In this document: one piece after another, positions 16,992-27,269 of the stretch | Position numbering within the stretch: position 1 is the stretch's first letter | Layout of the letters: each line of letters begins with the position of its first letter | From: Acidobacteriota bacterium | Lineage (GTDB): Bacteria > Acidobacteriota > Vicinamibacteria > Vicinamibacterales > CAVVIG01 | Length of the DNA: 64,000 nucleotides | Assembly (NCBI GenBank): GCA_016195265.1 | Contig: JACPZW010000002.1 | Location: 1 to 64,000 of the forward strand | Reading direction: 5' to 3' | Position numbers and translations under genes: made by a program | Notes under the pieces: model-generated | What the model was told of the DNA's origin: nothing | Databases searched by the model: none | Seen by the model: only the letters and a program-made list of their open reading frames with translations

Positions 16992-17899
16992 TTCTGTGTA
17001 ATGGGAAGCAGCACCTGCACGAACTTGATCGCGGCCGGGCCGATAGTGACCACCCAGACGGCCGGGAAGATACAGAACACCAGCGGGAACACCATCTTGA
17101 CGCCGGTCTTCGCGGCCGCTTCCTCGGCGCGCTGACGGCGCTTGGTGCGGACCGTGTCCGAGTGGACGCGCAGCGATTGCGCCACGCTCGTGCCGAACTT
17201 GTCGGTCTGCACGAGCATGGCGACGAGCGACGCGATGTCGTCCACACCGGTGCGATCGGCGAGGTTGCGCAGCGCGTCGACGCGGCCCTTGCCCGCGCGC
17301 AGCTCGAGGTTGATCAGCTTCAGCTCGTCGGAGAGATCGGGATGCGCGAACGCCAGCTCGTCGCCGACGCGCTGCAGCGCCTGATCGAGGCCGAGGCCCG
17401 CCTCCACGCTGACCACGAGCAGATCCAGCACGTCGGGCAGGCCGAGGCGGATGCGGTGCTGCCGCCGCTTGGCGACGCGCGCCAGCAGCACGCCGGGAAT
17501 GACGTAGCCGAACCCGCAGGCGCCGAGCGCCACGATCACATTGGGGCGGAAGAACACCGGCGACGCGAAGACGGCGAAGCCAGCCAGCGCGACGCCGAGC
17601 CGGAGCCCGAAGAACACCGCGAGCGCCTCGTGGCCGCGGTAGCCCGCCTGGATCAGGCGCTGGCGCAGCCGGCCGACCTCCTTCGCCGACGCGGAAGGCG
17701 CAAACCGGCCGAACCGCCTGAGCGTGGCGGCCGCCCGCTCGACCCCCCGATGCTCGTCGACCGGCACGGCCGCGACGCCGGTCACTTCGCTCAGACGGCG
17801 CTCGAGCGGCGACGCGCCGCCCCGCGCGAACACGAGGGCGACGCCGCCGACCAGCAGCGACGCGAGCACGAACGCGATCAGCGGCAGCAACACCGTCAC
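16988..17899 (-). CDS. tadC: Tad pilus inner-membrane platform protein TadC
   Basis: 303 residues. Two N-terminal membrane helices, a T2SSF (GspF-like) domain at about 140-270 with LPDVLDLLVVSVEAGLGLDQALQRV, and a C-terminal membrane segment (VFPLVFCIFPAVWVVTIGPAAIKF). TadB and TadC form the inner-membrane platform on which CpaF acts. One nucleotide separates it from tadB, and it overlaps the ATPase by 4 nt. Confidence 0.92.
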   Translation of the reverse strand: MTVLLPLIAFVLASLLVGGVALVFARGGASPLERRLSEVTGVAAVPVDEHRGVERAAATLRRFGRFAPSASAKEVGRLRQRLIQAGYRGHEALAVFFGLRLGVALAGFAVFASPVFFRPNVIVALGACGFGYVIPGVLLARVAKRRQHRIRLGLPDVLDLLVVSVEAGLGLDQALQRVGDELAFAHPDLSDELKLINLELRAGKGRVDALRNLADRTGVDDIASLVAMLVQTDKFGTSVAQSLRVHSDTVRTKRRQRAEEAAAKTGVKMVFPLVFCIFPAVWVVTIGPAAIKFVQVLLPITQK

Positions 17900-17900
17900 A

Positions 17901-18877
17901 TCACACCTCGATCTTGATGACCCTGCGGATCCAGAAGAACCCGACGGTCTGCATTCCGATGGCGCCGAGCAGCATCATCTGGCCCATGTGTTCGCGGAAC
18001 AGGAGGTTCATGTGATCCGGGTTGATGAACGACAACGCCACGCCGAGCGCCGCGGGCAGCGCGAGCAGCACGTAGCCGGTGAAGCGCCCGTGCGCGGTAT
18101 GGACACGGACCTGGCGCCGGATCTTGAAGCGCTCGCGGACGACGCTCGCGAGGTTGTCCAGAATCTCCGACAGGTTCCCGCCCGTCTCGCGCTGGATGAG
18201 CACGGCGATCACGAAGAAGCGGACGTCGATGAGCCCCACGCGCGCGGACATCTCGTTGAGCGCGTCGCGCAGCGGCAGACCGAAGTTCTGCTGATCGAAC
18301 GTCTTCTTGAACTCGGGGCCGACCGGCGGCGGCAGCTCGTCGGCGACCATGCCCATCGCGGACTGAAACGCGTGGCCGGCGCGAACGGCGCGCGAGAGCA
18401 GGTCGAGCGCTTCCGGAAACTGCTCCTCGAACCGCTTCAGCCGCGCGGATCGCCGCTGCGCCAGCCACACGATGGGCGCGGCGCCGCCGGCGGCGCCGGC
18501 GGCCAGCGGCGCGTACGGCATCCGCACGAAGATCAACGCCACAAGCGCCGAGACCGCGGCCGCGCAGACGCTGATCAGCAGGATCGCGCCAGGCGTCGTC
18601 CGGACGCCGGACTGATCGATGAGCCGTGTGAGACGCGAGCCGGCACGCGTTGCCGCCACGAATCGATCGACCACGGGCAACGGACTCGCCTCCGCCGGCT
18701 TGACCACGGTCTCGGCGCCCGCCGCCGACCGCGATCCCGCTGACGGCGAGAAGGAGACATCCTCGAGGCGGCGTTCCATCCGCCGGCGCGCGATCGCGCC
18801 CGGCAGGTACGCGAGGGCGGCGGCGCCTCCGACGACGGCGCCTGCGGCGAACAGAAACGCGAGCACGGCCGGCAGCA

Positions 18878-18878
<1 letters not shown>
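17901..18878 (-). CDS. tadB: Tad pilus inner-membrane platform protein TadB
   Basis: 325 residues from the ATG in a TGATG junction with cpaF (1-nt overlap), indicating translational coupling. N-terminal membrane helix, then a T2SSF domain (about 165-295) with FPEALDLLSRAVRAGHAFQSAM and ETGGNLSEILDNLASVVRER, the standard TadB motifs, and two C-terminal helices. Partner of TadC in the pilus assembly platform. Confidence 0.93.
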
Positions 18879-20266
<1,388 letters not shown>

Positions 20267-20272
20267 CCGTGG

Positions 20273-21445
20273 TTACCAGAGGGACGCGATCCGCTCGAGC
20301 CCTCGCAGCGCGCGCCGGGGCGCTGCCGGCGTCTCGCCGGCGGCGCTGTGCAGGAGTCCGCGCGTGAAGCTGTCGAACTGCGTCGCGATGTCGGAGTTGC
20401 CGGTCAGCGCCAGCGGCACGCCGGAATTGAGCGCGGCCGACACGGTCTTGTAGTCGCTCGGGAACGTGTGGTGAATCGGATGGCCGAGCGCGGCCTCGAT
20501 CTGCTTCGGCAGAATCTGCGACGGCTCGGCGGCGCGGTTCAGCAGGACGCGAACGCGCTCGCCGCACGCGCCGAGCTGTCGCACGCGATCGAGCAGCCGC
20601 TGCGCGTTCCTGACGGACGGCACGTCCGGGTTCGCGATCAGGAACATCTGGTCGGCGCTGTAGAGCGCGGCGACCGTGCACGAGTTGATCTGGCTGCCGG
20701 CGTCCACGACGACGTAGTCGTGCTGCCGCGCGAGAAGGCGCAGCAGCTCCTCGATCGCGCCGCCGTCGGCGGCACCCGGACGATCGAAGTGATCGGAGCC
20801 CGCCAGAATCCCGAGGCCTGACTTGTGGGGGACCACCAGCTCGCGCAGGAACTCGCGGTCGAGCCGGTGCAGGTTGTCGATCGCGTCGAGCAGGCTGAAC
20901 CGTGGCCGCACGCCGAGGAACAGCGCGACTTCGCCGAGGCCCGGCTTCAGGTCCACCATCAGGACGGACTTGCCGCTCAGCCGCGCGAGCTCGACGCCGC
21001 AGTTCACCGACACGGTCGTCGTGCCCGCGCCGCCCTTCGCGCCGAAGAACACGAGCGTCGCGGCGGCCGGGCGCGCGCCCTGCGCGGCTTCTCGCCGCGC
21101 GGCCGTCCGCCGCACGGCGCCGTGGAAAGGCTCTTCGAGCGGCGGCCACACGAAGAACTCGTTCGCGCCCGCCCGCATGCACTGCAGGATGAGATCCGGA
21201 TCGGGCGCCAGGCCGACGGCAAAAATACCGGCGCCGGCCGCGGCGCCGCGCAGCCGCTCGATGTTCGACATCGCCGACGTTGCGTCGCCGCGCGTGTCGA
21301 CGATGACGAGATCGGGCGGGCTGCCGTCCCGCGCGAGGCGATCGTCGATCACGCTGACCGGAATCGCCCCCGACCGCAGGAGCCGGCCCACGTGTTTTCT
21401 GAACGTGTCGTTTTCGCTGACGACGAGCCCAACGAGTTGCGCCAT
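20273..21445 (-). CDS. cpaE: CpaE/TadZ localisation ATPase
   Basis: 390 residues. Residues 1-110 form a receiver-like domain (D50 in LVIVDTRG at the phospho-acceptor position). The remainder is a MinD/ParA-type ATPase with deviant Walker A KGGAGTTT (137-144) and the VVDAGSQINSCT segment replacing the usual switch II. CpaE/TadZ proteins mark the pole or site of Tad assembly. It overlaps the TadG-like stop by 1 nt. Confidence 0.92.
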   Translation of the reverse strand: MAQLVGLVVSENDTFRKHVGRLLRSGAIPVSVIDDRLARDGSPPDLVIVDTRGDATSAMSNIERLRGAAAGAGIFAVGLAPDPDLILQCMRAGANEFFVWPPLEEPFHGAVRRTAARREAAQGARPAAATLVFFGAKGGAGTTTVSVNCGVELARLSGKSVLMVDLKPGLGEVALFLGVRPRFSLLDAIDNLHRLDREFLRELVVPHKSGLGILAGSDHFDRPGAADGGAIEELLRLLARQHDYVVVDAGSQINSCTVAALYSADQMFLIANPDVPSVRNAQRLLDRVRQLGACGERVRVLLNRAAEPSQILPKQIEAALGHPIHHTFPSDYKTVSAALNSGVPLALTGNSDIATQFDSFTRGLLHSAAGETPAAPRRALRGLERIASLW

Positions 21446-22632
21446 TACTGCACCAATCGAATCGCGCGCGGGAACGCGCCCGCCGGCGCCGGGCCCGCGC
21501 TGGCATCCACGATGCCGAGCACCGGCGTGATGCGCCCCGTGACGTTGTTGCCGTTGCGCGTGACGAGAAAGAATCCAATCCAGTTGGCGACCTTGAGCGA
21601 CGCGTTGCGGCCGTTCACCTTGCCGCTCTGGTAATAGTCGGGATCGAAGAGCGGAATCGGAAACACGCGCGGGCTGGCGCCGTACGCACTGCCCTTCACG
21701 CAGTTGCAGACCGTGTCCCAGTAGGCATTCGGATCCTGCGCGATCAGATCGTCGACGCCCTGATTCGTCGGCCCCGTCATGTCGCCCGGTTCCTGCGTCA
21801 TCGGATCGCTCAGGTGCACGACGGCCGGGTTACAGCCCGCGATGTTGCCGCGATAGTCGTCGGCGCCCGTGTTGCTCGGCATCGCCCAGGAGTAATACAT
21901 CGTCGGCTCGATGTTGTTGCCGGTGCCGGCGCGCAGCGTCAGCAGCAGCCCGACGTCGCGGGGCATGCGGTAGCCGTCATAGGCCGGGTCGCCCACAGGC
22001 GGGTACGCATCGGCGAGCGGCGTCATCAGCTGACCTTTCTTCGGCCCGGACGTGTAGTAGCGGTCGAACGTGCTGCTCGTCGTCCAGGGCGGCGTGACGT
22101 TCTCGACCCAGCGATCAGGAATCGTGAACGGCCTGACGCATGTCATCGCGTTGGCCGGCGAGGCCTCCGCGGTGGCGGTCGCGGTCACGTCCACCGTGCT
22201 GACACCGAAGAACGCGCCCATCAGCGTCGGGATGGCGTTGTTGCGCCCGGTGGTGCGGAAGACCTGTACCTGCACGCGCGTGGGTTGACCGGACGGATCG
22301 TTCGGAAATGTCACGTCGGCCGTCCCGATCGACGGGGCCTCGTAGATCACCTGATTGGCCTGCGCGGTGCTGATCGCGCCCTGCACGGCGGGGCTGCTCG
22401 TCGATCGATCGGTGTAACTGTTGAACACCAGCGCCGTCGCGCCCGCCAGCGCGCCGGCGTCGGCCGCGTTCTGCGCCTGCGATCGCGCGACCATGAACAT
22501 GCCCACGTCGATCGCGAGCGTCGTCGCGGCGAGAAAGGCGGCGCAGCCGACGCTCAGCAGGATCGTCGAGATCCCCCGTTCGTCGCGCCGGAGCCGGACG
22601 AATGTCCGGCGCACACCGTGGACGCTGTGCAT
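21445..22632 (-). CDS. TadG-like pilus assembly protein
   Basis: 395 residues. RRDERGISTILLSVGCAAFLAATTLAIDVGMFMVARSQAQNAADAGALAGATAL (about 17-70) is the TadG-like N-terminal membrane segment with the ADAGALAGA motif that follows it. The remaining about 300 residues are periplasmic with several cysteines (for instance CNPA, CNCVKG) and no clear von Willebrand A domain, unlike longer TadG proteins. Likely a minor pilus-associated or envelope-anchoring component. Confidence 0.85.
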   Translation of the reverse strand: MHSVHGVRRTFVRLRRDERGISTILLSVGCAAFLAATTLAIDVGMFMVARSQAQNAADAGALAGATALVFNSYTDRSTSSPAVQGAISTAQANQVIYEAPSIGTADVTFPNDPSGQPTRVQVQVFRTTGRNNAIPTLMGAFFGVSTVDVTATATAEASPANAMTCVRPFTIPDRWVENVTPPWTTSSTFDRYYTSGPKKGQLMTPLADAYPPVGDPAYDGYRMPRDVGLLLTLRAGTGNNIEPTMYYSWAMPSNTGADDYRGNIAGCNPAVVHLSDPMTQEPGDMTGPTNQGVDDLIAQDPNAYWDTVCNCVKGSAYGASPRVFPIPLFDPDYYQSGKVNGRNASLKVANWIGFFLVTRNGNNVTGRITPVLGIVDASAGPAPAGAFPRAIRLVQ

Positions 22633-22640
22633 GTCCCCTC

Positions 22641-24248
22641 CTACGGCTTCTTCACCGGCGCGGGCGGCGGATCGGGCGTCACGACGATCTTCGGCTTCGG
22701 ATGGAGCGCGGAGATGATCGCGGCGGCTTCGGCCGCGCTCGGCGTGGAGCCCGTCGTCGAACGCACGGGCGTCCCGCTGCCCTTCGGCGCCGGCGCGGGT
22801 GTCGGCGCGGGCACGGGCTCCGGACCTTTGACCGGCGCCGTAAACGCCGGCGGCGGCGGCGGAACCGGCGGCCTGGGCAGCGCGGGCACCAGATACGGCT
22901 CGGCCTGCTGCGGCAGGTTGGGCGTGACGCCCGGCGAATTCCTCGGGAGGATCTGCGGCTCGATCATCACGACGAGCTCGGTCTGATCCTTCTGGGCCGC
23001 CTTGCTCTGAAACAGTTTCCCGAGGATCGGGATGTCGCCGATGCCGGGGATCTTCTGCATCGTCGATGCGACGGTGTTGTTGATCAGGCCGGCCATCGCG
23101 AACGTCTGGCCGTTGCGAAGCTCGAGCTCGGTTTCCGCGCGCCGCGTGCTGAGCGCCGGAATCCGGAAGCCCTGCAGCAGGATCGCATTGTTGAAGTCCA
23201 GCGTGCTGACTTCCGGGCGCACCTTCAAGTGCACGCGATCGCCGACGACCGTCGGCGTGAACGTCAGGCGCACGCCGAATTCCTTGAACTGCACGCTGAT
23301 GGCGACGTTTGCGCCGGACGCCTGCGCGACCGGGATCGGAAACTCGCCGCCGGCGAGAAAGCTCGCTTCCTTGCCGCTCTCGGCGACGAGGTTCGGCTCG
23401 GCGAGGCTCTGGAAGAGCCCCTGCGACCGCAGCGCCTTCACGACGGCGCCGAGGTCGTGGCCGAAGTCGAAGAGGAAGAGATTGAGGTAATCGCTGAAGA
23501 CCTGCCGGTCACCGATCGTCGCCTTGTTCTGATCGAAGAACGGCGCCGGAAACTGGCCGGTCGTGATGCTGCCCACGGTGTTGCGGTAGCCGTCGGAGAT
23601 CCACGACGCGCCGAGCTGCGTCAGCGCGTTGCGGCTCACCTCGGCGAAGCGGACGCGCAGCATGACCTGGTTGCTCATGCCGGCGTCCTGGATGCGCAGC
23701 AGCGTCACGACGTCGTCGCGCTTGTCGACGTACCCCGCGGCGACGCTGATCGCGCGCTCGACGACCTCCCTGCCGGACACGAGGCCGGACAGGACGATGG
23801 ACTTGCCGTTGCTCTGGGCGTCGATCTTCTCGCCGGGGAACAACTCCTTCAGTTGGGCGCAGAGCCCGGCGATATCGCGCTGCACGACGACGTCATAGCG
23901 GCGGATCGCGCCCGCGCGATCCCAGACGAACATCGAGATCGTGCCGGGCATCTTGCCGTTGATGAGGACCTCGTTGGGCGACGTCACCATCGCGTCGGCC
24001 ACGTCGGCGCTGGTGAGCGATACGCGCGCGATCGGCGAGCCGGTGTTGAGCACCAGCGATCGCCCGACGGTGAGGTTCACGCTGTCGCCCTCGGCCGCGA
24101 GCAGGAACGGATCGCCGGCGATCATGATGAGCAGGATCAACCCCACGTATCCGATCCGGCGCACCGAACGTACCCGCCCCACCCGCCCCACGTGGCGGAC
24201 TCTCCCCACCCGTCCTACCCGCCCCACCCGCCCCATCAGGCCTTCCAT
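22641..24248 (-). CDS. cpaC: Tad secretin CpaC/RcpA
   Basis: 535 residues. BON-like and N-domains (about 55-200: VNLTVGRSLVLNTGSPIARVSLTS then SGLVSGREVVERAISVA) precede the secretin core (about 240-450, with FQSLAEPNLVAESGKEASFLAGGEFPIPV and GQTFAMAGLINN). The tail is P/A-rich. Forms the outer-membrane pore for the pilus. Oddly, the first about 35 residues are a GRVGRVGRVG-type repeat encoded by a GC-rich tandem repeat in front of the signal helix (IGYVGLILLIMIAGDPFLLAAEG). ATG at 24248 has GAGGAG 8 nt upstream, inside the cpaB stop region. Confidence 0.93.
   Translation of the reverse strand: MEGLMGRVGRVGRVGRVRHVGRVGRVRSVRRIGYVGLILLIMIAGDPFLLAAEGDSVNLTVGRSLVLNTGSPIARVSLTSADVADAMVTSPNEVLINGKMPGTISMFVWDRAGAIRRYDVVVQRDIAGLCAQLKELFPGEKIDAQSNGKSIVLSGLVSGREVVERAISVAAGYVDKRDDVVTLLRIQDAGMSNQVMLRVRFAEVSRNALTQLGASWISDGYRNTVGSITTGQFPAPFFDQNKATIGDRQVFSDYLNLFLFDFGHDLGAVVKALRSQGLFQSLAEPNLVAESGKEASFLAGGEFPIPVAQASGANVAISVQFKEFGVRLTFTPTVVGDRVHLKVRPEVSTLDFNNAILLQGFRIPALSTRRAETELELRNGQTFAMAGLINNTVASTMQKIPGIGDIPILGKLFQSKAAQKDQTELVVMIEPQILPRNSPGVTPNLPQQAEPYLVPALPRPPVPPPPPAFTAPVKGPEPVPAPTPAPAPKGSGTPVRSTTGSTPSAAEAAAIISALHPKPKIVVTPDPPPAPVKKP
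24171..24236. repeat. CCCACCCGCC-type degenerate repeat
   Basis: Imperfect 9-10-bp units (GTGGGGCGGGTAGG and relatives on the minus strand) beginning about 15 nt after the cpaB stop and coding the odd N-terminus of CpaC. Same family as 46433-46476 and 62165-62246. Confidence 0.75.
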
Positions 24249-24250
24249 GG

Positions 24251-25093
24251 TCACTGCTCCTCGCGCACGACTTCGCGCGCGCGCTTGTCGCCGCGGATGA
24301 TTTCGACGGTCGGCAGATCCGGCGCCGAGGCCGGCGGCGGCGCCGGCTTCGCCGCCCGCGCGATCCTGGGCCTGGCGAGCGCGATGTCGCCGACGAGCGC
24401 GGCCGGACGGATGCCGCGCGTCGCGGGCGTCGTCTTGTCGAGCGGGTTCCGCAAGGCCAGCTGAATCTTGCCTTCGCTCGCCGCAAGCGTCAGGCGCTCG
24501 GACTGCTCCGGATCGACGAGCAGCGTGACGACGGTCACGGGCATCGGCTTGTTGTGCTCGACGTCCCGCTCGATCTTCGTGCCGGCGGCGAGGACCTGGA
24601 CGTTCGTCAGAATGACCTTCGATGTCATGTCGGTGTGCTGGTCGGTCGGACTGACCGTGGCCACGACGTCCACGCGCGTGCCGGGCAGCACGTAGCCCGC
24701 GACGCCGATGACCTCGTTGACGCGCACCGAGAGCGCGCGGAATCCGGTGGGAATCGCGGGCGGCAGCCCGCCGCCGGCGTCCTTCGATGCGAGCTTCATC
24801 GGAAGAATTGGTTCGTACTGGATGACCGGCATGATCAGCCCGCGGCCGATGACGTCGTCCGGATTGCTGACCGCCGTGCCCGGCACCGCGTTGGCCGGCC
24901 AGTCGATGATGCGGATGTCGTCGCGCCGCAGCGTGGCGCCGATATCGAGATCGGCCGCCGCCACGACCACGGGCCGCGTCGGCAGCGTGACCGTCGTCGG
25001 TGCCTTCTGGACGTAGCTGTACGTCGCGTACGCGAAGGCGCCACCCACGGTGACGGCTAGCGCGAGCACGAAAAACACCTTGATGCGAGCCAC
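24251..25093 (-). CDS. cpaB: Tad pilus assembly protein CpaB/RcpC
   Basis: 280 residues from GTG. N-terminal membrane anchor (VFFVLALAVTVGGAFAYATY), SAF domain (about 38-100: RPVVVAAADLDIGATLRRDDIRIIDWPANAVPG) and RcpC domain (about 120-230: ALSVRVNEVIGVAGYVLPGTRVDVVAT). Works in the periplasm with the secretin. The C-terminus is basic and proline-rich. Its stop overlaps the cpaC ribosome-binding region. Confidence 0.92.
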   Translation of the reverse strand: MARIKVFFVLALAVTVGGAFAYATYSYVQKAPTTVTLPTRPVVVAAADLDIGATLRRDDIRIIDWPANAVPGTAVSNPDDVIGRGLIMPVIQYEPILPMKLASKDAGGGLPPAIPTGFRALSVRVNEVIGVAGYVLPGTRVDVVATVSPTDQHTDMTSKVILTNVQVLAAGTKIERDVEHNKPMPVTVVTLLVDPEQSERLTLAASEGKIQLALRNPLDKTTPATRGIRPAALVGDIALARPRIARAAKPAPPPASAPDLPTVEIIRGDKRAREVVREEQ

Positions 25094-25096
25094 AAC

Positions 25097-25194
25097 AGTC
25101 TCCAGTCTCCAGTCTTCAGTCTTCAGTCACCAGTCACCAGCCACCAGCCACCAGCCACCAGCCACCAGCCACCAGTCACCAGCCACCAGCCACC
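25097..25194. repeat. CAGTCTC/CAGTCAC/CAGCCAC tandem array
   Basis: About 14 degenerate 7-mers, drifting from CAGTCTC through CAGTCTT and CAGTCAC to CAGCCAC. It fills the gap between cpaB and the tadE stop. No spacers, so not CRISPR. Confidence 0.9.
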
Positions 25195-25198
25195 GTTC

Positions 25199-25633
25199 TC
25201 ACTGCTCGTTCCGCATTTCCGACGACGCGCTCATCGTGAACGGCGCGCCGAGCGTTGACCCATTGACGACGAGCTGCGCGACGGGCTGGAGCACAATGAA
25301 CGTGAACGGATAATTCACCGTCACGAGCGACGCCGCCGCCGTGCCCGCGCCGATCGAGATCGCGGCGTTCTGATTGACGACGACCGTTGCGTTGGCCGCG
25401 TTGTCGAGCTGGCCCGAGGCCAGGTACGCGGCGACGCGGCTCTGCACGTCGCCGGCGGTCGTGCCCGGCAGCACGGCGACGCGCGCGCCTTCGCGCGCCG
25501 CGTTCGTCAGCACCTGCCAGGTCTGGTACGCGCGGCCGAACTCGAAGATCGAGACCGACACCAGCAGCACGAGCGGCAGGGTCAGGGCCGTTTCGATCAA
25601 CGCGTTGCCGCGTTCGCCGGCCCGTCGGGTCAT
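25199..25633 (-). CDS. tadE: TadE-family pseudopilin-like protein
   Basis: 144 residues from the ATG of MTRRAGERGNALIETALTLPLVLLVSVSIFEFGRAYQTWQVLTNAAREGARVAVLPG. The segment GNALIETALTLPLVLL is the TadE signature with the pseudopilin-type E at the fifth position of the hydrophobic stretch, likely processed by the adjacent CpaA peptidase. One nucleotide separates it from the cpaA stop. Probably a minor pilin or assembly initiator. Confidence 0.9.
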   Translation of the reverse strand: MTRRAGERGNALIETALTLPLVLLVSVSIFEFGRAYQTWQVLTNAAREGARVAVLPGTTAGDVQSRVAAYLASGQLDNAANATVVVNQNAAISIGAGTAAASLVTVNYPFTFIVLQPVAQLVVNGSTLGAPFTMSASSEMRNEQ

Positions 25634-25634
25634 G

Positions 25635-26141
25635 TCACCACCCCAGCGCCACGGCGGAAGCGCCGATGGCAATGGCGGGCGCGTACGCGAACCGGCCCTC
25701 GGCCGGCGCGCGTCCGATCTCGGCCGCCAGTCCACCGCCGCTTCGCGCGAGCGCCGCCGTGCGCTCCATCGTCGTGCGCAGCCGGCCGCGGGACACCGCG
25801 ACGACGATCGCCAGCGCGCCGCCGGCGATCGCCGAATACAGAAACGCGGTGAACGTTCCCGCGGGACCGAGCCACGCGCCCAGCGCCGCCAGCAGCTTCA
25901 CATCGCCCGCACCTGTCGCGCCCACGATGTGACCCGGCAGCATCAGTGCTAATCCCAGGACGAGGCCGCCGATCGCGGACCCCAGCTCGTGCCCGCGCAC
26001 GGCCGCGGCCGCCAGGCCGAGCGCGCCCACGCCGAACGTCAGCCAGTTCGGCACCCGCCTCGTGCGCAGGTCGATGACGGCGCCCGAACCGGCGCCGGCA
26101 GCGACCGCGCAGGCCATCACGGGATCGGCCATGTGCACCAT
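25635..26141 (-). CDS. cpaA: CpaA/TadV prepilin peptidase
   Basis: 168 residues with about five membrane helices. The two catalytic aspartates of A24 peptidases are visible: D24 in VIDLRTRRVPNWLT and D80 in GATGAGDVKLLAALG (GxGD). Lacks the methylase domain of PilD, as expected for CpaA. Cleaves the Flp and TadE leader peptides. Starts 3 nt after the first Flp pilin stop; a second ATG at 26129 is an alternative. Confidence 0.92.
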   Translation of the reverse strand: MVHMADPVMACAVAAGAGSGAVIDLRTRRVPNWLTFGVGALGLAAAAVRGHELGSAIGGLVLGLALMLPGHIVGATGAGDVKLLAALGAWLGPAGTFTAFLYSAIAGGALAIVVAVSRGRLRTTMERTAALARSGGGLAAEIGRAPAEGRFAYAPAIAIGASAVALGW

Positions 26142-26144
26142 CCG

Positions 26145-26324
26145 CTACCCTGCCGGAACGATCTTGTTGGCGATGTCGGTGAAGACCGCGCTCACGTTCG
26201 TGCCGGTCACGGTCAGCGCGCCGACGACGACGAGCGCGATCAGCGTCACGAGCAGCGCGTATTCCATCAGGTCCTGCGCCGTTTCGTCGCGGACGAGCGC
26301 GCGCAGACGCATCACGACAGTCAT
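26145..26324 (-). CDS. flp: Flp-type pilin subunit
   Basis: 59 residues; GGAGG 7 nt before the ATG. A short basic leader (TVVMRLRALVRDETAQDLMEYALLVTLIAL) contains the Flp processing motif (Q-DLMEYALL: cleavage before the hydrophobic stretch, E5 and Y6). The tail VTGTNVSAVFTDIANKIVPAG is closely similar to the second pilin, so the pair is a tandem duplication. Confidence 0.93.
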   Translation of the reverse strand: MTVVMRLRALVRDETAQDLMEYALLVTLIALVVVGALTVTGTNVSAVFTDIANKIVPAG

Positions 26325-26401
26325 GCTTTCCTCCAGCACGCGCGGGCGCGCATGCAGCCGACGACGGGGCGAAGACCCCGTTCCGTCCCGCCCGGCATGT
26401 C

Positions 26402-26581
26402 CTACGCCGCCGGCACGATCTTGTTGGCGATGTTCGTGAAGACGGTGCTGACGTTCGTTCCGGCCGCGGTGATCGCGCCGACGGCGACGAGCGCGATCAG
26501 CGCGATCAGCAGCGCGTACTCGAGCAGGTCCTGGCCTTGCTCTTCACGAACGAACGCACGCAGACGGGTGGCGAGATCCAT
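26402..26581 (-). CDS. flp: Flp-type pilin subunit (paralogue)
   Basis: 59 residues, ATG with GGAGG 5 nt upstream. Leader DLATRLRAFVREEQGQDLLEYALLIALIAL with the E-Y processing motif; C-terminus AAGTNVSTVFTNIANKIVPAA. First gene of the leftward tad operon and probably the major pilin. It differs from its neighbour mainly in the leader and the middle of the helix. Confidence 0.93.
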   Translation of the reverse strand: MDLATRLRAFVREEQGQDLLEYALLIALIALVAVGAITAAGTNVSTVFTNIANKIVPAA

Positions 26582-26978
26582 GGCATCCTCCGGGCGCGTC
26601 TCATCGACGCGCATTGTCGAGTGTGCGAAATACGATCACGGGTCGGGACGTGATCGCGGAACAGGACGTCACATCGCAACCGGCATGCCACCACGCGCGT
26701 CACCACGGTCTGCACGGCCGCGACGCGACGCGCCACTCTTATGCCGACGCTCCGCTTTGACGCTTGGCGTACGATGCGGAGTCGATTTCGGAACGGAGCC
26801 GCGTGGCACATTCGTAACCACGAGCCCGGAATTCGTGCGAGTCGACTCGTGCTGAAACGGAACACGCGCCACCGGGGATCGTAAGATCGCGCGGCAAACC
26901 GCGCCGGAGGCGCGTGCTGTTTCGGCGCGACGACCGCCCGCGCTAGCGGGAACGAAACTTGCGACAGATGAATCGCCA
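26582..26978. other. Intergenic regulatory region of the tad locus
   Basis: Nearly 400 bp between the divergent tad operon and a small membrane protein. Contains the sigma-54-like site listed separately and several GC hairpins, including CCGCGCTAGCGGG near 26937. No gene supported. Confidence 0.6.
26676..26690 (-). promoter_or_regulatory. Candidate sigma-54 (-24/-12) promoter for flp/tad
   Basis: On the minus strand the sequence is TGGCATGCCGGTTGC: GG and GC dinucleotides exactly 10 nt apart, matching TGGCAY-N5-TTGC. It lies about 95 nt upstream of the flp ATG, leaving room for a leader. Confidence 0.5.
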
Positions 26979-27263
26979 GTGGTGCCCTTGCGACGCGCTC
27001 TCGCGGACACACTCGTCTCCGCCGCGGCGGTGGGATCGCTGCTGCTCGTCCTCGTTGCCGCCGACGATCGCGTGCGCGATCAAGTGCTCTGGCGCTTCGG
27101 CGCCCTGCATCCGTCGATGGCGTTGTCGCAGGCCGGCGGACAGGTGCGCAACGTGGCAGCCATCGCCGCAGAAACCGTACGCGACCAGAGTCTCGAGCAC
27201 GCGCCGCTGCTGATCTTCGTGGTCGTGGCCACGGTCCTGCTGCTCGCCATGTCGCGGACCTAG
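26979..27263 (+). CDS. Small two-helix membrane protein
   Basis: 94 residues from GTG (a second GTG follows). Hydrophobic helices at about 13-28 (VSAAAVGSLLLVLVAAD) and 76-90 (LLIFVVVATVLLLAMS) frame a soluble middle. No family recognised. It is divergent from the flp genes and 6 nt upstream of a receiver-like gene, so the pair is probably an operon linked to the Tad system. Confidence 0.55.
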   Translation: MVPLRRALADTLVSAAAVGSLLLVLVAADDRVRDQVLWRFGALHPSMALSQAGGQVRNVAAIAAETVRDQSLEHAPLLIFVVVATVLLLAMSRT

Positions 27264-27269
27264 AAGTCC

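Noticed and set aside
15246-17135. Long plus-strand ORFs opposite the tad operon (also 18920-20821, 22602-24464)
   Set aside because: Arg/His/Asp-rich antisense translations typical of high-GC shadows, with no motifs; the opposite strand has recognised Tad genes.
25097-25194. Possible CRISPR array
   Set aside because: Contiguous degenerate 7-mers with no spacers and no cas genes.
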